Below are positions 1 to 7,537 of a stretch of 12,750 nt of DNA, in pieces. The position numbers were made by a program, and so were the translations under genes. Origin of the DNA: UBA5972 sp002430125 (lineage in GTDB: Bacteria > Pseudomonadota > Alphaproteobacteria > Rhodobacterales > Rhodobacteraceae); contig CALBIC010000071.1 of the NCBI GenBank assembly GCA_937892915.1, positions 1-12,750 of the forward strand, written 5' to 3'. Under the pieces are notes generated by a model. That model did no database searches. It was not told where the DNA came from and saw nothing but the letters and a program-made list of their open reading frames with translations. Positions within the stretch are counted from its first letter, which is position 1. Every line of letters starts with the position of its first letter.

Positions 1-1
1 T

Positions 2-78
2 TGGTGGCGGCGCAGGGATTTGAACCCCGGACACGCGGATTATGATTCCGCTGCTCTAACCAACTGAGCTACGCCGCC
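2..78 (-). tRNA. tRNA-Met (CAU), elongator type
   Basis: On the minus strand the sequence folds as a complete cloverleaf: 7-bp acceptor stem GGCGGCG/CGCCGCC, D stem GCTC/GAGC, anticodon stem GCGGA/TCCGC with loop ATCATAA (anticodon CAT), T stem CGGGG/CCCTG with TTCAAAT loop, discriminator A and an encoded CCA. The first pair is G-C, so it is not the initiator tRNA. The overall sequence matches the alphaproteobacterial elongator Met tRNA rather than the tRNA-Ile2 with modified CAU, which I consider unlikely. Its 3' end points out of the window, away from the neighbouring genes. Confidence 0.95.
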
Positions 79-89
79 ACGGTGATGGG

Positions 90-118
90 GATTTAGGGGA
101 GTCGGACTCGCGCGTCAA
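90..118 (-). promoter_or_regulatory. Sigma70-type promoter of tRNA-Met
   Basis: Reading the minus strand, a -35 box TTGACG (113-118) is followed by exactly 17 nt and a -10-like box TAAATC (90-95). The start would fall near position 83, a few bases before the 5' end of the mature tRNA at 78. TTGAC-type -35 boxes with weaker -10 boxes are usual for tRNA promoters in this group. The hexamers and spacing are seen directly; activity is inferred. Confidence 0.6.
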
Positions 119-242
119 GGGGCCTCTGGTGGTGTTTCCTGCTTCCCACAGATGGCACGAACCGGCGCAAACGAAAATTCGGTTCCATCAAAGCGGGCGG
201 TGGGACATAGTGGCCGTATTCCGGTCAGACGATCAAATCACA

Positions 243-250
243 GAGGGGAG
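243..250 (+). promoter_or_regulatory. Ribosome binding site deciding the start at 260
   Basis: GAGGGGAG lies 9 nt before the ATG at 260. The reading frame stays open upstream to an ATG at 152, but that start has no purine-rich site and would add 36 residues that look nothing like a folded N-terminus. The site therefore favours 260. Confidence 0.7.
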
Positions 251-259
251 TATCACGCG

Positions 260-2425
260 ATGTTTAATGGAGCCCGCGGGCCGTTGCGTCTTGATGTCGA
301 AATGCCGGTGACAGGGTATTTTTCCCGCCAGTCAGCATGTCATGGGCAAACGTTACAGTTAAAGGTTTCGGCGAACAAAGGTGGGCCGGTTGGCGCAAGG
401 ATTTTAAGGCTGCGCAGCGGCGATGCAAATCCGGCTGGGCCGGGCATGGTTTTTGATGACGTGAAGGTCCTTCCGACATTTCAGGGGGTTCGCCAGAACA
501 TTGATATAGGGTCATATGCCGTGCTGCCGGAGGTTGCGACCGACGGCAGTACAACTTTTGCAGTTAATATCCAGCCCTGGTTGATCAGGCCCACAGGCGC
601 AGTTATCGCGCAGGGGTCCGGATGGTGCCTGCGGCTTGATGAGACCGGAATAACGGCTCAAGTTGGCGAGGTTTCAGTCGATCTGCCGGCTGTCTTGGCG
701 CGAAAATACTGGTACCGCCTTTGGCTGAGTTTTGATGCTGATCGGCAAGTGATTGGTCTGGGTTGCAAAGGGATCCAGGGGCCGCAGCGACCGGCCAATC
801 CAACCGCTGACGGTTATGTCGAAAGTGACGCTTTGGTGACTGGGATCAAGGGGCCAACCAACTTGGCTGCCGGTCTTGAGGCCGGGACTTCGGAAGGTCA
901 CTTCAACGGCCGGATGGAGCATCCTTGCCTGCTCGACAGTTCCTTCGACCAAGCCCCGCCAAAGAACGCCAAAGTGCTGGCCTTTTGGGATACATCGCTT
1001 GGCATTGCTACACAGATCATGACTGATATTGGCCCAAAGGCGGCGCATGGTCGACTGGTGAATGTCCCGACACGCGCCTTGCGTGGTAGTGCTTGGCGGG
1101 GCGCGCATATGAACTGGGCCGAGGCACCGCAGGATTACGCGGCGGTACATTTCCACGAGGATGATCTTTATGATTGCGGTTGGGAAACTTCGACAACGAT
1201 CAAGATCGAGCCGGATTGGCCAAGTGGCGTTTATCTGGTCGAACTGACCAGTGGCGAGGCAATCGACAGGGTGCCGTTTTACGTTTTGCCACCTAAAAAC
1301 AGCGCAAAACGGATATGTTTTCTGGCCTCAAGTTTCACCTATCAGGCCTATGCAAACTTCGCGCGACGCAATCTGGATGCGGATTTGCGGGGTCGGATGG
1401 CAGCATGGGATGTACCGCAACATAACCCGGATGACTATGATATTTATGGGTTTTCGATGTATAATCTGCACCCGGACGGGTCTGGGCATCATTTCAGTTC
1501 GCGGCTGCGCCCGGTGATGACGATGCGGCCGGGATTTCTGACGTTTTGTGACAAAAACGGGTCTGGCATCCGGCATTTTCCGGCGGATACCCATCTTTTG
1601 TGGTGGCTGGAAAATCAGGGCTATGATTTTGATGTTGTGACGGACGAGGATCTGGATGATCAGGGGGTTGCGCTGATCAAAGGCTATGATATTTTGCTGA
1701 CCGGCTCGCATCCGGAATATCACACGACCGGCACGATGGACGCCTTGCTTGACTATCAAAAACAGGGCGGAAATTTCTGCTATCTGGGTGGCAACGGGTT
1801 TTATTGGCGGGTTGAACGTAACGAAACCCTGCCGGGAATGCTGGAACTGCGCCGCGCCGAAGTGGGTATGCGGAACTGGGGCACAGAACCGGGCGAGAGT
1901 TATCACCAGCTTAAGCCAACCTATGGCGGATTATGGCGCCGCGCCGGACGGGCGCCGCAACAATTATGCGGCGTTGGGTTTTCGTCGCAAGGTTCGTTCA
2001 CCGGCAGCTATTACCGGGTTAACGAGGCGGCACGTATTGGCCCTGCCAGCGGACTGCTTGACGGCATAGATGGGCCGAAAATGGGCGATTATGGCCTGAA
2101 TGGCGGCTTTGCAGCAGGGTTCGAACTGGACCGTGCAGACGAGGAATTGGGGACATCGGTTAACGCGGTCATTCTCGCCAGTTCGGAAAACCACGACGCC
2201 AGTTTCACAACCGTCCCCGAAGATGTCTTGTCGCCCGGTGTTTCCAAAACCGGGGTGGAATTTGAAAAGCTGATCCGTTCTGACATCGTCTGGTATCCGA
2301 CTTATTGGGGCGGGCAGGTGTTTTCAGCGGGCTCGATATTCTTTTGCGGCGCGTTGCCGGTGAACAACGGCAAAAACGAGGTGTCGCGGCTTTTGGATAA
2401 CGTATTAAAGCGCATGCTGAACTAA
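260..2425 (+). CDS. N,N-dimethylformamidase large-subunit-like hydrolase
   Basis: A 721-residue protein that resembles the large (beta) subunit of N,N-dimethylformamidase, an iron enzyme that hydrolyses a formamide C-N bond to dimethylamine and formate. The family enzyme is about 760 residues and its ferric iron is held by two tyrosines and a glutamate. Candidate counterparts here are Y361 (TYQAYANF, 360-367), Y401 (FSMYNLHPDGSG, 398-409) and E486 in SHPEY (483-487), with H484 beside it; spacings are close to those I recall for the Paracoccus enzyme. The N-terminal ~340 residues look like beta-sandwich domains; residues 350-520 carry the conserved catalytic core, ending in YLGGNGFYW (508-516). 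There is no signal peptide or membrane segment, so it should be cytoplasmic. The start at 260 is chosen from the GAGGGGAG site. It is followed after 20 bp by an alpha/beta hydrolase, probably in one operon. The short DmfA1 partner of the known enzyme is not encoded nearby, so the substrate may differ from dimethylformamide. Confidence 0.75.
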   Translation: MFNGARGPLRLDVEMPVTGYFSRQSACHGQTLQLKVSANKGGPVGARILRLRSGDANPAGPGMVFDDVKVLPTFQGVRQNIDIGSYAVLPEVATDGSTTFAVNIQPWLIRPTGAVIAQGSGWCLRLDETGITAQVGEVSVDLPAVLARKYWYRLWLSFDADRQVIGLGCKGIQGPQRPANPTADGYVESDALVTGIKGPTNLAAGLEAGTSEGHFNGRMEHPCLLDSSFDQAPPKNAKVLAFWDTSLGIATQIMTDIGPKAAHGRLVNVPTRALRGSAWRGAHMNWAEAPQDYAAVHFHEDDLYDCGWETSTTIKIEPDWPSGVYLVELTSGEAIDRVPFYVLPPKNSAKRICFLASSFTYQAYANFARRNLDADLRGRMAAWDVPQHNPDDYDIYGFSMYNLHPDGSGHHFSSRLRPVMTMRPGFLTFCDKNGSGIRHFPADTHLLWWLENQGYDFDVVTDEDLDDQGVALIKGYDILLTGSHPEYHTTGTMDALLDYQKQGGNFCYLGGNGFYWRVERNETLPGMLELRRAEVGMRNWGTEPGESYHQLKPTYGGLWRRAGRAPQQLCGVGFSSQGSFTGSYYRVNEAARIGPASGLLDGIDGPKMGDYGLNGGFAAGFELDRADEELGTSVNAVILASSENHDASFTTVPEDVLSPGVSKTGVEFEKLIRSDIVWYPTYWGGQVFSAGSIFFCGALPVNNGKNEVSRLLDNVLKRMLN

Positions 2426-2445
2426 ACCTGTCAGGCGGTGACCGA

Positions 2446-3681
2446 ATGCAGACCAGCCCAATTTCTGGCGGTGCCAACCGTATTGATCTGATCCGACCCG
2501 ATGCACCGGCGCTCGCGGCGTTTGGGGAATATGCCATCGGCGTCCGGACGGACCGGTTGGTTCACCCGGATCAGATCGACGTTCGGAATGTGACGGAAAC
2601 CTTGGAACCGCGTTATGACCGGCCATTGGTTTTGGAAATCTGGTACCCTGCGGTTGCCGATACAACGGCAGGTACGCAATATCACACGCTGATCCGGGAT
2701 GGCGTGACCAAGACCACCTTAACGGGGCGTGCTTGTCGCGAGGCGGTGGCTCCGAACGGGCGGTTTCCTTTGGTGATCCTGTCGCATGGTTATCCCGGTA
2801 ACCGGTTGTTGATGGCACATCTGGGCGAAAATCTGGCCTCCAAAGGCTATGTGGTTGCCGCGATTGACCACACGGACAGCCTTTACGAGGATTACGGAGA
2901 TTTTGGCTCGACGCTGGTGAACCGACCTTTGGATCAGCGGTTTGCAATAGATGCGCTGAACGATCCGATCCATCCGCTGGCGGGGATAACGGACACCGAA
3001 AACGTGGCGGTGATCGGTTATTCAATGGGCGCTTACGGGGCTTTGGTATTCGGCGGGGCTGGGGTGTCGCAGGTGGCCGTTGATTTTGACGGTGGTGCAC
3101 CGCAGGGCCTGCTTGCGGGTCATATGGCAGGCAGCCGAACACTCGCGGGTTTGGTTGACCCCCGGGTGAAGTGCATCGTTCCGATTGGGCCATGGGGTGC
3201 GCAGCGCGGCGTCTGGCAAAATGGCGGGCTTGCCGGGCTTGCCAAACCGGCGCTGATTATCGGTGGCAGCCGTGATGTGACGTCAGGGTATCGGGATGGT
3301 ATCCGGCGGATATTTGAGCAGGCGAAAGGCACGCAGCGGCATTTGCTGACGTTTGAAGGTGCTGGCCACAATGCTGCCGCGCCGATTCCAGCGCCGGTTG
3401 AAAGTTGGATCGAATCCGAGGCGTTGGGGTTCTCGCCGTTTGAACATTACGCCGATACGATTTGGGACAACGTTAGGATGAACAACATCGCGCAACACTT
3501 TGTCGCGGCGTTTCTGAGGCTGCATTTGAAAGCCGACAGTGAAATGGCGGCATATCTGGGGTTGACCCAAGGCACGCCTGATCCATCTTTTGCACCAATC
3601 CCTGATGGCGCTGATTGGCCGGGATTCCCGGCAGGCAGCACATTGGGCTTGCGGTTTGAGACTTTGGCCAAGGGGATGTGA
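2446..3681 (+). CDS. Alpha/beta hydrolase (dienelactone/PAF-acetylhydrolase type)
   Basis: A 411-residue serine hydrolase. All elements of the fold are visible: strand and oxyanion loop LVILSHGYPG (109-118), nucleophile elbow GYSMG (191-195) with S193, an acid candidate D277 in GGSRD (273-277) after strand ALII, and catalytic H308 in GAGHN (305-309). About 100 residues follow the histidine, longer than simple dienelactone hydrolases and nearer to PAF-acetylhydrolase-like proteins. No signal peptide is seen, so it should act in the cytoplasm on an ester or amide. The start ATG lies 20 bp after the upstream stop, with only a weak AGG-containing site before it; translation may be coupled to the DMFase-like gene. 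The pairing suggests sequential hydrolysis of one substrate class, but the sequence does not say which. The exact substrate is unknown. Confidence 0.8.
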   Translation: MQTSPISGGANRIDLIRPDAPALAAFGEYAIGVRTDRLVHPDQIDVRNVTETLEPRYDRPLVLEIWYPAVADTTAGTQYHTLIRDGVTKTTLTGRACREAVAPNGRFPLVILSHGYPGNRLLMAHLGENLASKGYVVAAIDHTDSLYEDYGDFGSTLVNRPLDQRFAIDALNDPIHPLAGITDTENVAVIGYSMGAYGALVFGGAGVSQVAVDFDGGAPQGLLAGHMAGSRTLAGLVDPRVKCIVPIGPWGAQRGVWQNGGLAGLAKPALIIGGSRDVTSGYRDGIRRIFEQAKGTQRHLLTFEGAGHNAAAPIPAPVESWIESEALGFSPFEHYADTIWDNVRMNNIAQHFVAAFLRLHLKADSEMAAYLGLTQGTPDPSFAPIPDGADWPGFPAGSTLGLRFETLAKGM

Positions 3682-3844
3682 CCATGCGTTAATCGTTGGC
3701 TTGCAAGAGGTCCGCACCTGTTCTCAGACGGCGCAGTAGGTTAACATCATCGCTTTTAGATGGACAAAAGCCGCGTCTCAGGGCATCACCCAAAGCCAAA
3801 GCGTGAAACACATACACGCGCACAAAATACGATCGGATTGCCTG
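3682..3844. other. Intergenic region before psd
   Basis: This 163-bp gap separates the hydrolase pair from the phospholipid genes and probably contains the psd-pssA promoter, but I could not fix -35 and -10 boxes. Only a 4-bp stem (AGGT/ACCT around 3710) is visible, too weak for a terminator. The psd frame is open back to a GTG at 3803 without a ribosome binding site. A minus-strand open frame across 3689-3880 runs into psd and has no supporting features. Confidence 0.4.
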
Positions 3845-4537
3845 ATGAACATGATGAAAATCGTTGCGGTTCCCACCCACCCCGAAGGCTGGCGGTTCAT
3901 CGCGATTTTCGCGCTCATTACGTTAGCGCTGGCATGGCTGTGGGCCCCGTTGTTTTGGCCCGGTTTGGGCCTGACGATCTGGTGTTACTATTTCTTCCGC
4001 GATCCTGAACGCGCTGTGCCGCAACGCGAGGGACTGATCGTTTCGCCCGCAGACGGCGTGGTGTCGTTGATCGTGCGGATGGTGCCGCCGACAGAACTTG
4101 ATCTGGGTGTTGAGGAACGGGTCAGGGTGTCGGTTTTCATGAATGTATTCAATTGCCACGTGAACCGCGCACCAATTGCCGGGACGATCCGCAAAGTGGT
4201 GTACCATTCCGGTAAATTCCTGAACGCGAGCCTTGATAAAGCCAGTGAACATAACGAGCGTAACGCGATTACCATTGAATATGCCGACGGCAAACAGATC
4301 GGGATCGTGCAGATCGCAGGCTTGGTTGCGCGCCGGATTTTGTGTTGGAGCAAGGCCGGGCAAGACATCGCCACCGGAGAACGCTTCGGCTTGATCCGGT
4401 TTGGCAGCCGACTGGATGTGTTCTTACCGGCTGGTGTTGAACCACTGGTCACACTGGGGCAATCCACCACGGCAGGCGAAACTATTCTGGCCGATCTGAA
4501 TATCTCCGAGCCCGCCCGCATCGCACGGATGATTTAA
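3845..4537 (+). CDS. psd: Phosphatidylserine decarboxylase proenzyme
   Basis: Decarboxylates phosphatidylserine to phosphatidylethanolamine at the inner membrane. With the ATG at 3845 it has 230 residues, the usual size of the short Psd form in Rhodobacteraceae. A hydrophobic segment at about 17-50 anchors it. The conserved SPADG (67-71, D70) and the NVFNCHVNRAP block (100-110, H105) supply the Asp and His used in self-processing. FGS at 186-188 is the self-cleavage site: the chain should be cut between G187 and S188, S188 becoming the N-terminal pyruvoyl group of the small alpha chain (~43 residues). The start is uncertain: three methionines (3845, 3851, 3854) and a GTG at 3803 are in frame, none with a clear ribosome binding site; I chose 3845 for length. 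pssA, the preceding pathway step, begins 2 bp after the stop. Confidence 0.93.
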   Translation: MNMMKIVAVPTHPEGWRFIAIFALITLALAWLWAPLFWPGLGLTIWCYYFFRDPERAVPQREGLIVSPADGVVSLIVRMVPPTELDLGVEERVRVSVFMNVFNCHVNRAPIAGTIRKVVYHSGKFLNASLDKASEHNERNAITIEYADGKQIGIVQIAGLVARRILCWSKAGQDIATGERFGLIRFGSRLDVFLPAGVEPLVTLGQSTTAGETILADLNISEPARIARMI

Positions 4538-4539
4538 TC

Positions 4540-5325
4540 ATGGTGAAAATTCGCACCCGCAAACCTCGGTCTTTCCGCCAGTTGATCCCGAACCTGCTGA
4601 CGATATTCGTGATTTGTGCTGGCTTGACCTCGGTCCGGTTCGGGATGGATGGAAAATACGGGTTTGCGTTGCTGCTGATCGTTTTAGCAGCGGTTCTGGA
4701 TGCGGCCGACGGCAAGCTGGCGCGGTTTTTGGACAGTGTTACGCCGATTGGGGCCGAACTGGATTCTTTAGCGGATTTTTTCAATTTCGGCATCGCGCCA
4801 GGGCTGTTGATTTACTTCGCGATTTTCGCTGGGACCGAGCACGCCAATCTTGGCTGGTTGGCGGTTCTGGTTCTGGCGGTATGCTGCGCATTGCGGTTGG
4901 CGCGGTTCAATGTAGCCCTTGATTCAGATGAGGAACCTACCTGGAAGAACCAGTATTTCGTCGGCGTTCCTGCTCCGGCAGCCGGGTGCCTTGCGCTGTT
5001 GCCAATGTTTTTTCTGATGCTCGGGATTGCCGAAATCCGCGACTTTCCGGTATTGATTTTTGCCTATCTGGTGATCGTCGGGCTGTTGGCTGTTTCGACC
5101 GTGCCCACAATGTCGATCAAGCATCTTAAGATCGCCCAGGAGTGGTATCTGGTGGTGCTGCTAAGTGGCACCGCCTTTCTTGCCTCGCTGGTTGTTTACA
5201 CTTGGCAGACGCTGATTGCGGGCTGCGCGATCTATCTTTTGTCCGTTTTCTTTTCAGCCAGTCGTTATTACCGGCAACTGAAACGCGCCGAAGCTGGCGC
5301 CGATGACAAAGCGCCCAAAGCCTAA
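4540..5325 (+). CDS. pssA: CDP-diacylglycerol-serine O-phosphatidyltransferase
   Basis: Integral membrane enzyme that joins CDP-diacylglycerol and L-serine to give phosphatidylserine and CMP, the substrate of the psd product encoded just upstream. The CDP-alcohol phosphatidyltransferase signature D(x)2DG(x)2AR(x)8G(x)3D(x)3D is complete: D54, D57-G58, A61-R62, G71, D75, D79. The four aspartates bind the metal ions, and the last is the catalytic base in this family. The basic N-terminus (KIRTRKPRSFRQ) precedes several hydrophobic helices (about 15-32, 41-56, 80-110, 140-200, 210-245), as expected for a six-helix protein. The length of 261 residues is normal for the bacterial type II enzyme. 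Only 2 bp separate it from psd, so the genes are almost certainly co-transcribed and translationally coupled. Confidence 0.95.
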   Translation: MVKIRTRKPRSFRQLIPNLLTIFVICAGLTSVRFGMDGKYGFALLLIVLAAVLDAADGKLARFLDSVTPIGAELDSLADFFNFGIAPGLLIYFAIFAGTEHANLGWLAVLVLAVCCALRLARFNVALDSDEEPTWKNQYFVGVPAPAAGCLALLPMFFLMLGIAEIRDFPVLIFAYLVIVGLLAVSTVPTMSIKHLKIAQEWYLVVLLSGTAFLASLVVYTWQTLIAGCAIYLLSVFFSASRYYRQLKRAEAGADDKAPKA

Positions 5326-5365
5326 TGCAGGCCGCCATTTTCCACCTTAATCAGGAGTCCCGTCC

Positions 5366-6421
5366 ATGACCGCCCAAATGCAACGTATCGTTCTTGCCTC
5401 CCGTCCGAAAGCAGCCCCTCAGCCCGAGAATTTTCGGTTTGAAACTGCGCCAATTCCGGTGCATGGAGCGGGTCAAATGCTGGTGCGGGTGATCTGGCTG
5501 TCGCTTGATCCCTATATGCGCGGTCGGATGGATGATGGTGCGTCTTATGCGCAACCGGTGCCGATTGGCGGCGTGATGGAAGGTGGGGCAGTGGGCCAAA
5601 TTGTTGCCTCAAATATTGGTGGCTTCAAGGTTGGTGAATTCGTTAACGGCCCGTTTGGCTGGCAAAGTCACGCGATTTCCGATGGCACGAAGGTACGCAA
5701 GCTTGACCCGGCCCTGGCGCCGATTTCAACTGCTGTTGGGGTGTTGGGTATGCCGGGGATTACCGCCTTTGTCGGCCTGAACGATCATGGTCGTCCAAAG
5801 GCCGGCGAGACGCTGGTGGTATCGGCGGCAACCGGGGCTGTGGGGTCTTTGGTCGGCCAATTGGGCAAGGCCTATGGCCTGCGGGTTGTTGGTGTCGCTG
5901 GCGGCGCCGATAAATGCGCATATGCGGTTGAAGAACTGGGTTTTGACGCGTGTTTGGATCACCGCGCAGCAGGAGATGCGCGCGCATTACGTGCACAGAT
6001 GACCGAGGCTTGCCCGAAGGGTGTTGATATCTATTTTGAAAATGTCGGCGGCAAAACGCTGGAGGCAGTGATCCCGCTGATGAACGTCCATGGCCGTATT
6101 CCAATTTGCGGTATGATCAGCTGGTATAATTCCGGCGGTCTTGGGGCCGGTGCCTCTGAGGGGGCGAACCTGTTGCCGCAGGTTTGGCGAAACATATTGG
6201 TGAAACGTCTGAGCTTGCGCGGCTTTATCATCAGCGATCATTATGACCGTTTCCCGGATTTCGTAAAAGAAGTCTCAGGCCATATCCGCGACGGACGGGT
6301 CAAATACCGCGAAAGTGTCGCCGAAGGTCTGGCAGCCGCTCCTGAGGCATTCATGAAACTGTTGCAGGGCGGCAATTTCGGCAAGCAATTGGTGCGGATT
6401 TCGGATGATCCCACCCGTTGA
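5366..6421 (+). CDS. NAD(P)H-dependent MDR-family oxidoreductase (CurA/prostaglandin-reductase type)
   Basis: A 351-residue zinc-independent member of the medium-chain dehydrogenase/reductase superfamily, related to CurA, leukotriene B4 12-hydroxydehydrogenase and prostaglandin reductases, which reduce the C=C bond of alpha,beta-unsaturated carbonyls with NADPH. The family signature LSLDPYMRGRM is at 45-55, the nucleotide loop AATGAVG at 154-160, and a second contact AGGADK at 178-183. The last lysine is typical of NADP(H) preference. FENVGG follows near 223. The zinc-ligand cysteines of classical alcohol dehydrogenases are missing. The ATG at 5366 is preceded by CAGGAG at normal spacing. It starts 40 bp after pssA on the same strand, so it may belong to that transcript, though no functional link to phospholipid synthesis is evident. 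The physiological substrate is unknown; detoxification of reactive enals or enones is the usual suggestion. Confidence 0.88.
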   Translation: MTAQMQRIVLASRPKAAPQPENFRFETAPIPVHGAGQMLVRVIWLSLDPYMRGRMDDGASYAQPVPIGGVMEGGAVGQIVASNIGGFKVGEFVNGPFGWQSHAISDGTKVRKLDPALAPISTAVGVLGMPGITAFVGLNDHGRPKAGETLVVSAATGAVGSLVGQLGKAYGLRVVGVAGGADKCAYAVEELGFDACLDHRAAGDARALRAQMTEACPKGVDIYFENVGGKTLEAVIPLMNVHGRIPICGMISWYNSGGLGAGASEGANLLPQVWRNILVKRLSLRGFIISDHYDRFPDFVKEVSGHIRDGRVKYRESVAEGLAAAPEAFMKLLQGGNFGKQLVRISDDPTR

Positions 6422-6499
6422 TTTGCTGATTAATGCTGACCTAAGCCATTGAGCTGACGCTAGTCATACAGCCATGTTGCACAGAAAAGGGGTTGCGCC

Positions 6500-7528
6500 G
6501 TGAAAGTCATCCATTCCGAAGATCATCGCTATCATTTCCCTCAGGGCGAAATTTCCGGTGGTCAGTTCGTCACACCGTTTGAACGCCCCTCGCGGGTTGA
6601 ATATATCCTGTCACGGCTGAAAGAGGTCGGGATGACGGATATTTCTGCCCCGGATGCGATTGACTGGGCGCCGGTCAAAACCATCCACGATACTAAGTTT
6701 CTGGAGTTTCTGGAAACCTGTTGGGCGGAATGGGTCGCTGAGGGATACCTCGGTGAAATCCTGCCTTTGGGATTTCCAGCTCGTCGGATGCAATTGCGAC
6801 GGCCGAACCATATTGATGGTAAGATTGGCTATTATTGCCTGGCCACAGAAACCGCGATCACCAAAGGCACGTGGCGGGCGGCACAAGCGTCTTGCGCGGT
6901 TGCCCAAACGGCGCAACGGTTGGTATCTGGTGGCGCACGCAGCGCTTTCGCGTTATGTCGGCCGCCCGGACATCACGCGGCAAGCGACATGTATGGCGGG
7001 TATTGTTTTCTGAACAATGCGGCAATCACAGCGCAGATGTTTCTGGATCAGGGGGCCGCAAAAGTCGCTATACTGGACGTCGATTTTCATCATGGAAACG
7101 GCACGCAAGATATTTTCTATGAACGCGATGACGTGCTTTTCTGCTCGATGCATGGTGCGCCCGAAGATGCATTTCCGTTCTTCCTTGGCTACGGCGATGA
7201 AACCGGCGCAGGTCGCGGCGAGGGATTCAACGTCAATTATCCCATGCCGCCGGGGACTGGTTTTGCGGTTTGGAAATCGGCATTTGAGGACGCTTTACAA
7301 AAGATCAAAGCGTTTGGGGCCGAGGCTGTGGTCGTGTCTTTGGGGGTTGATACCTATAAAGACGATCCGATTTCCTTTTTCAAACTCGATAGCCCGGATT
7401 TTCTGGTGATCGGCCAACGGATTGCAAGTCTGGGCCTGCCAACCTTATTCGTGATGGAAGGCGGTTACGCGATCGACGCGATTGGCCTGAATACCGTCAA
7501 TGTGCTGGAAGGGTTTGCAAACAGTTAA
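6500..7528 (+). CDS. aphA: Acetylpolyamine amidohydrolase (histone deacetylase fold)
   Basis: A zinc hydrolase that removes acetyl groups from acetylated polyamines such as acetylputrescine and acetylspermidine, releasing acetate. The 342-residue length and numbering agree with the Mycoplana ramosa enzyme (341 residues, as I recall it): H158-H159 in RPPGHHA as general base/acid pair, D195 and H197 in DVDFHHGNG plus D284 in LGVD as zinc ligands, and Y323 in GGY as transition-state tyrosine. The polyamine-specific features also appear, with E117, Y168, F225 and I291 at the same positions, which argues against an acetoin-utilisation or histone-type deacetylase. The N-terminal HSEDHRYHFPQGEISGG is typical of this subfamily. 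The GTG start at 6500 is preceded by AAAAGGGG at good spacing. It is cytoplasmic. Its stop lies 9 bp from the stop of the convergent amidase gene. Confidence 0.9.
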   Translation: MKVIHSEDHRYHFPQGEISGGQFVTPFERPSRVEYILSRLKEVGMTDISAPDAIDWAPVKTIHDTKFLEFLETCWAEWVAEGYLGEILPLGFPARRMQLRRPNHIDGKIGYYCLATETAITKGTWRAAQASCAVAQTAQRLVSGGARSAFALCRPPGHHAASDMYGGYCFLNNAAITAQMFLDQGAAKVAILDVDFHHGNGTQDIFYERDDVLFCSMHGAPEDAFPFFLGYGDETGAGRGEGFNVNYPMPPGTGFAVWKSAFEDALQKIKAFGAEAVVVSLGVDTYKDDPISFFKLDSPDFLVIGQRIASLGLPTLFVMEGGYAIDAIGLNTVNVLEGFANS

Positions 7529-7537
7529 TGCCCCACC

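Noticed and set aside
152..259. N-terminal extension of the DMFase-like protein from ATG 152
   Set aside because: The 36 extra residues lack a ribosome binding site and resemble non-coding translation; GAGGGGAG before ATG 260 gives a clear start.
2405..3193. A 262-codon open frame on the minus strand opposite the alpha/beta hydrolase
   Set aside because: It is rich in Pro, Arg and Ser with no recognisable domain, and lies fully antisense to a gene with an intact catalytic triad. It is a GC-driven shadow.
1..3700. Genomic island inserted at tRNA-Met
   Set aside because: The tRNA 3' end, the usual integration site, points away from the gene cluster; no integrase, direct repeat of the tRNA end, or marked composition change was seen.
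3689..3880. A 63-residue minus-strand frame between the hydrolase and psd
   Set aside because: It overlaps the psd coding start, has no ribosome binding site or known motif, and long open frames in shadow positions are common throughout this window.
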